Source of the DNA: an uncultured Rhodospirillaceae bacterium
Lineage (GTDB): Bacteria > Pseudomonadota > Alphaproteobacteria > Azospirillales > Azospirillaceae
Length of the DNA: 64,000 nucleotides
Assembly (NCBI GenBank): GCA_937927415.1
Contig: CALBDS010000057.1
Location: forward strand, 1-64,000
Direction: 5' to 3'
A program made the translations under genes and the position numbers. Under the pieces are notes generated by a model that ran no database searches, was not told where the DNA came from, and saw nothing but the letters and a program-made list of their open reading frames with translations. This document shows, piece by piece, positions 60,035 through 64,000 of this stretch (its first letter is position 1; each line of letters begins with the position of its first letter).

Positions 60035-60037
60035 TCC

Positions 60038-62188
60038 ATGACCATCGATCCGGCGGCCATCGATCCGGCGACCATCGCCCTGCCGCCGCTGCGGGATGAC
60101 GTGCGGTTGATGGAAGGACCGCGCGACGCCGACGGGTCGCCGACCTGGACCATCCACGATCCGCTCCGCCAGCGGTTCTACCGCATCGGCCACGCCGGCT
60201 TCGCGTTCCTGTCGCGCTGGCCGTTGGGAAACGCCGGGGCCGTGCTGAACGCGGTCACCGTCGAAACCGGGGTGACGGCGGACGCCGATGACCTCGCCGC
60301 GTTCATCCGCTTTCTCGACGGCTGCGGCCTGCTGCGCGCCGACCGCCCGGAATCGGTGCAGGCCCTGCTGCGGCAAGCGGCGGCGTCCCGGCTGTCCTGG
60401 CTGCGATGGCTGCTTCACCACTATCTCTTCATCCGCATTCCCCTGGTGCGCCCCGATGCCTTTCTGACGGCGACCTTGCCGTTGGCGCGGCGGGTGCTGA
60501 ACTGGCCGGTGTTCGCGCTGGTCCTGGCGCTGGGGGTGCTGGGCCTGATCCTGACCCTGCGGCAGTGGGACGCCTTCCTCCACACGTTCCAGCATTTCTT
60601 TTCGGCGGAGGGGGCCGTCACCTTTGCCATCACCCTTTTCCTGGTCAAGGCGGTGCACGAGCTTGGGCACGCCTATGCCGCCAAGTCCTTCGGCTGCCGC
60701 GTCCCGACCATGGGGGTGGCGCTGCTGGTGATGCTGCCGGTGCTCTATACCGACGTGAACGATTCCTGGCGGCTCGTGTCCCGCCGGCAGCGCCTCATCA
60801 TCGATGGGGCCGGTGTCGCCACCGAATTGGGGCTGGCGCTGATTGCAACCTTCCTGTGGAGCTTTCTGCCTGACGGCCCGGTGCGCAGCGCCGTCTTTCT
60901 GGTGGCAACCACCACCTGGGTATCGACCCTGGCGGTCAACCTCAGCCCGTTCATGCGGTTCGACGGCTATTATCTGCTTTCGGACTGGCTGGGGGTGTCG
61001 AACCTGCAGGACCGCGCCTTCGCGCTGGCCCGCTGGCGGTTGCGCCGCTGGATGTTCGCCCTCGACGATCCCGCACCCGAGCGGTTTCCCCCCCGGACCC
61101 GGCGCATTCTGTTGGTCTATGCCTGGGCGACCTGGGTTTACCGGGCGGTGCTGTTTTTCGGCATCGCCCTTCTCGTCTACCACATGTTCTTCAAACTGCT
61201 GGGGATCCTGCTGATGCTGGTGGAGATCGGCTGGTTTCTGGCCCTGCCGGTGACCAACGAAGTGAAAGCCTGGTGGGTGCGGCGCGACCGCATCGGCTGG
61301 TCGCCCAATCTCGTGGTCACCGTGGCCCTGTTCGCCGGAATGCTGATCCTGCTGGCGGTCCCCTGGCAGAGCCGGGCCTCCCTGCCGGCGGTTCATCGCC
61401 CCATCGATTACGTCACCCTGTTCGCCCCGGTCCCGTCCCAAATCGCCGATCTGAACGTCGCGCCGGGACAGGTGGTCAGGGCGGGGGACAGCCTGTTCCG
61501 CCTCGACGCCCCCGAACTCGATCAACGGCTCACGCTGACCCGGCTTCGCCTTCAGGCGGTCAGCCTGCGCATTCAGCGCCAGGCGGCCAGCCGGGACGAT
61601 CTCGACAGCCTGCCCGCCCTTCAGCAGCAGATGGCGACCCTGCTTTCGGAAGAGGCCGGACTTCTGGCCCGCCAGCAGAAGCTGACCGTCCGCGCGCCGT
61701 TCGATGGCGTCGTCACCGATCTGGCCCCTGAGGTGAGGAGCGGCCTGTGGGTCAAGCCCGACCAGCCGCTCGGGCGGTTGGTCAACCGTGACCGCGCGCT
61801 GTTCGTCGCCTATCTTGCCGCCGCCGACCTTGACCGCGTGAAACCCGGCGCCATCGGCCGCTTTCTGCCCGAAGACCCCGCCCGCCCGGCCGTCGGGGTC
61901 GCGGTCACCGCCATCGAGCAGGTCAACACCGCCGTGCTCGCCATCCCCATGCTGTCCTCGACCCAGGGCGGGCCGATTGCGGCACAACCGGCCCCGTCCG
62001 GCGCCAACCGGGGCGCCCTTATCCCCAACGCGCCCCTGTACCGCGTCACCCTCGCCCCGCTCGCGGCGGGACCGGCGCCCGAACAGGTCGTTCCCGGGAT
62101 GGTGGTGGTCGAAGCCGGCGCCGTCAGCCCCCTTGACCGCATCTGGCGCGCCACCATCGGCGTGCTGATCCGGGAAAGCGGCTTCTGA
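60038..62188 (+). CDS. M50 site-2-type metalloprotease fused to HlyD adaptor
   Basis: A 716-residue inner-membrane protein. The N-terminal ~130 residues resemble a winged-helix/PqqD-like region (IHDPLRQRFYRIGHAGFAFLS). The M50 core has HELGH at ~207-211 in KAVHELGHAYAAKSFGC and the third ligand in SPFMRFDGYYLLSDW, so the zinc site is complete among several transmembrane helices. From ~440 an HlyD part follows (FAPVPSQIADLNVAPGQVVRAGDSLFRLD, coiled coil, VRAPFDGVVTDLAPEVRSG). It may process or thread the LEPR leader of the giant protein. The start has GGGGGT upstream. It is the last gene of the export operon; no ABC ATPase is present. Confidence 0.85.
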   Translation: MTIDPAAIDPATIALPPLRDDVRLMEGPRDADGSPTWTIHDPLRQRFYRIGHAGFAFLSRWPLGNAGAVLNAVTVETGVTADADDLAAFIRFLDGCGLLRADRPESVQALLRQAAASRLSWLRWLLHHYLFIRIPLVRPDAFLTATLPLARRVLNWPVFALVLALGVLGLILTLRQWDAFLHTFQHFFSAEGAVTFAITLFLVKAVHELGHAYAAKSFGCRVPTMGVALLVMLPVLYTDVNDSWRLVSRRQRLIIDGAGVATELGLALIATFLWSFLPDGPVRSAVFLVATTTWVSTLAVNLSPFMRFDGYYLLSDWLGVSNLQDRAFALARWRLRRWMFALDDPAPERFPPRTRRILLVYAWATWVYRAVLFFGIALLVYHMFFKLLGILLMLVEIGWFLALPVTNEVKAWWVRRDRIGWSPNLVVTVALFAGMLILLAVPWQSRASLPAVHRPIDYVTLFAPVPSQIADLNVAPGQVVRAGDSLFRLDAPELDQRLTLTRLRLQAVSLRIQRQAASRDDLDSLPALQQQMATLLSEEAGLLARQQKLTVRAPFDGVVTDLAPEVRSGLWVKPDQPLGRLVNRDRALFVAYLAAADLDRVKPGAIGRFLPEDPARPAVGVAVTAIEQVNTAVLAIPMLSSTQGGPIAAQPAPSGANRGALIPNAPLYRVTLAPLAAGPAPEQVVPGMVVVEAGAVSPLDRIWRATIGVLIRESGF

Positions 62189-62218
62189 TCCGGATCGGGG
62201 AAGCCACCCGGGCCGGTA

Positions 62219-63391
62219 TCATCCCGTCGGCCCTATGCCCTGCCGGAGCCGTTCCGCGAGGCGTTCGAGCATGGCGGCGCAGGCCGCCATCTGGCTGGTT
62301 TCGATGAATTCGTCGGGCTTGTGGGCCTGGGCGATGGATCCCGGACCGCACACGACGGTGGGGATCCCCAGCCGGCTGGCGTACAGCCCGCCTTCGGTGC
62401 CGAACGAGATCTTGCCGGTGCTGTTGCCGCCGGTCAGGCTTTTGACGAAGGCGATCACCTCCGCCTCGGCCGGCGTGTCCAGGGCCGGGTAGCTGGACAG
62501 GGGAACCAGACGGACATCGGCCTGGGGAAAACGCTCCCTGGCCTGGGTGCGGACCTGCGCGATGACGGCCTCGACGGCAGCCATCAGCCCGTCGATGTCA
62601 TCCTGCGGCAGATGCCGGATCTCGAAATCGAACCAGCACAGGTTGGGCACGATGTTCAGCGCCTCGCCCCCGTGGATGCGGCCCACATGGATGGTGGTGT
62701 GGGCGACCTCGTAGGCTCCATCGTGATGGCCGTGACAGCAGATATCCGATTGCAGGCGGCGAAGGCCGGCGATGATGTCGCACGCCATATGAATGGCGTT
62801 CAGGCCCGCATCGGGCAGGCTGGAGTGCGCCTCCACCCCGACGCATTCGATCCGGGCGGCGGTCTTGCCCTTGTGGGCGCTGACCACCTGCATCAGCGTC
62901 GGTTCGCCGACGATGCAGAAACGGGGCTGGACCGGCATGGTCTGCATCATGTCCAGCAGCCGCTGCACCCCCAGGCACCCGATCTCCTCGTCGTACGACA
63001 GCGAGATCGTGAGCGGGGTGCGGAGGTCCAGCCCCTTTATCCAGCGGGCCAGGGCCAGGACGCAGGCGATGAATCCCTTCATGTCCGCCGTGCCGCGGCC
63101 ATAGAGCGTGCCGCCCTCGCGGCGCAGGGCGAAGGGATCCGAACGCCATTCCTGCCCGTCCACCGGCACGACGTCGGTGTGCCCGGACAGCATCACCCCC
63201 GGCTGGTCCCGGGGGCCGATGACGGCGTGCAGATTGGCCTTGCGGCCATCCTCCGACACCACGCGGGAGGTGTGCGCGCCCGCATCCCGCAGGATGGCTT
63301 CGGCATAGGCGATCAGGTCCAGGTTGCCGTCGCGGCTGACGGTGGGAAAGGCGACCAGCCGCGCCAGGATCTCAAGGCTTTCGGTCAGCAT
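62219..63391 (-). CDS. argE: Acetylornithine deacetylase-like M20 peptidase
   Basis: A 390-residue M20 family metallohydrolase close to ArgE. Metal ligands are visible in SGHTDVVPVDG, GRGTADMKGF, the EE pair in YDEEIGC, GEPT and the C-terminal GPGSIAQAHKPDEFI. The dimerisation lobe has AHSSLPDAGLNAI. ArgE hydrolyses N2-acetylornithine to ornithine in the cytosol. It directly follows a PuuC-like aldehyde dehydrogenase (4-bp gap), a catabolic setting, so it could deacylate another N-acyl amino acid; the symbol is tentative. It is convergent with the export operon, 30 bp away. Confidence 0.75.
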   Translation of the reverse strand: MLTESLEILARLVAFPTVSRDGNLDLIAYAEAILRDAGAHTSRVVSEDGRKANLHAVIGPRDQPGVMLSGHTDVVPVDGQEWRSDPFALRREGGTLYGRGTADMKGFIACVLALARWIKGLDLRTPLTISLSYDEEIGCLGVQRLLDMMQTMPVQPRFCIVGEPTLMQVVSAHKGKTAARIECVGVEAHSSLPDAGLNAIHMACDIIAGLRRLQSDICCHGHHDGAYEVAHTTIHVGRIHGGEALNIVPNLCWFDFEIRHLPQDDIDGLMAAVEAVIAQVRTQARERFPQADVRLVPLSSYPALDTPAEAEVIAFVKSLTGGNSTGKISFGTEGGLYASRLGIPTVVCGPGSIAQAHKPDEFIETSQMAACAAMLERLAERLRQGIGPTG

Positions 63392-63395
63392 GGCG

Positions 63396-64000
63396 TCAGT
63401 ACTTGATCCAGACGGTTTTCAACGCGGTGTATTTTTCCAGCGCGTGCAGCGACAGATCCCGGCCATGACCCGACTGCTTCATGCCGCCGAACGGTGTCTG
63501 CGGGCTGAGCGCATCGACGGTGTTGACCGAGACGGTGCCGGCCCGCAGCCGTTCCGACAAACGCAGCGCCCGGCCCAGCGAACCGGTCCAGACCGACGCC
63601 GCCAGGCCATAGATGCTGTCGTTGGCCAGGGCGACGGCCTCGTCCTCGGTCTTGAAGGAGAGAACGGCCAGGACGGGGCCGAAGATCTCGTCACGGGCAA
63701 GGGCGTGGCCGGGGGCGACCTGATCGAAGATCGTGGGTTCGATGAAACAATCGCTGCCGCCATGGCTGATCCGCCGCCCGCCCAGAACCAGCCGGGCATC
63801 CTGCCGGCCGCGGCGGATGGCCTCCTCCACCCGGTCCGCATGGCGCTTTTCCACCAGGGCACCGGCACGGTTGACGGGATCCAGGGGATCCCCCGGCATC
63901 CAGGTGGCCGCGTGTTTGACCAGCAATTCAAGGAAGCGGTCCTTGATGCTGTCCTGAACCAGAAGCCGGGAATTGGCCGAACAGATCTCCCCCTGATTGA
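63396..64000 (-). CDS. NAD-dependent aldehyde dehydrogenase, PuuC-like (N-terminal part outside window)
   Basis: The C-terminal ~200 residues of an aldehyde dehydrogenase; the 5' end lies beyond the window. The catalytic Cys is in QGEICSANSRLL near the edge. EIFGPVLAVLSF, NDSIYGLAASVWT and TPFGGMKQSGHGRD are standard ALDH segments. The ending LHALEKYTALKTVWIKY closely resembles PuuC (gamma-glutamyl-gamma-aminobutyraldehyde dehydrogenase of putrescine use) and related betaine-aldehyde enzymes. It precedes the ArgE-like gene by 4 bp, so both probably act in one amine or amino-acid pathway. Confidence 0.88.
   Translation of the reverse strand, partial: NQGEICSANSRLLVQDSIKDRFLELLVKHAATWMPGDPLDPVNRAGALVEKRHADRVEEAIRRGRQDARLVLGGRRISHGGSDCFIEPTIFDQVAPGHALARDEIFGPVLAVLSFKTEDEAVALANDSIYGLAASVWTGSLGRALRLSERLRAGTVSVNTVDALSPQTPFGGMKQSGHGRDLSLHALEKYTALKTVWIKY

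Overview
The window is GC-rich, gene-dense bacterial DNA. It looks like an alphaproteobacterium, probably of the Rhodospirillales/Azospirillales type. This rests on the tRNA, the FixJ-type and CHASE/MASE signalling proteins, a bcsN-like lipoprotein in a cellulose operon, and a sigma-54-controlled acetone carboxylase operon. The placement is by general appearance, not phylogeny. No CRISPR array, prophage, insertion sequence or rRNA was seen.

Layout. (1) 1-8638: 3' part of tRNA-Thr(GGT), an MFS_3 exporter, a leftward amidohydrolase/XapX/isochorismatase-like operon, then a MASE4-like histidine kinase, an alpha/beta hydrolase, a FixJ-type regulator and a lone receiver. (2) 8723-17960: acetone catabolism. 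The sigma-54 activator AcxR lies downstream of the leftward operon acxA-acxB-acxC-scoA-scoB (acetone to acetoacetate to acetoacetyl-CoA). A canonical -24/-12 promoter precedes acxA, and a hairpin terminator follows scoB. (3) 18217-21631: an overlapping signalling operon of CHASE kinase, Rcp1-like receiver and REC-PAS-GGDEF diguanylate cyclase. It converges on (4) 21609-30012, the leftward cellulose operon bcsA-bcsB-bcsZ-TPR protein-bcsN, whose BcsA carries a c-di-GMP-binding PilZ domain. (5) 30224-37952: a leftward four-gene set in which a LodA-like (CTQ-type) oxidase appears split into two chains beside a ferritin-like protein and a radical SAM/SPASM protein. A small secreted Cys protein and a Hint-domain protein are divergent from it. 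(6) 37989-42718: an AraC regulator divergent from a catabolic operon (FAD dehydrogenase, NIPSNAP, two SDRs) of unknown substrate. (7) 42812-62188: a 7TMR-type kinase and OmpR-type regulator, then a 3497-residue LEPR/DUF4347 surface protein followed by TolC-like, HlyD-like, GAF-like/HlyD and M50-protease/HlyD genes. (8) 62219-64000: an ArgE-like deacylase and a truncated PuuC-like aldehyde dehydrogenase.

Strongest leads. First, the region 7 exporter has no ABC ATPase but does have an intact site-2-type metalloprotease fused to an HlyD adaptor. Its apparent cargo has an N-terminal LEPR leader, three seven-bladed propellers and large internal duplications. Second, the split LodA-like oxidase is paired with a radical SAM protein instead of the usual LodB flavoprotein. 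Third, the sequence ATACGTTGGT recurs in three divergent promoter regions (about 4.9, 7.5 and 18.0 kb). It may link the amidohydrolase, alpha/beta hydrolase and acetone carboxylase genes to the FixJ-type regulator at 7.6 kb.

Many leftward or rightward starts were moved from the longest possible ORF to a codon with a Shine-Dalgarno sequence or an ATGA overlap. These choices are stated gene by gene.
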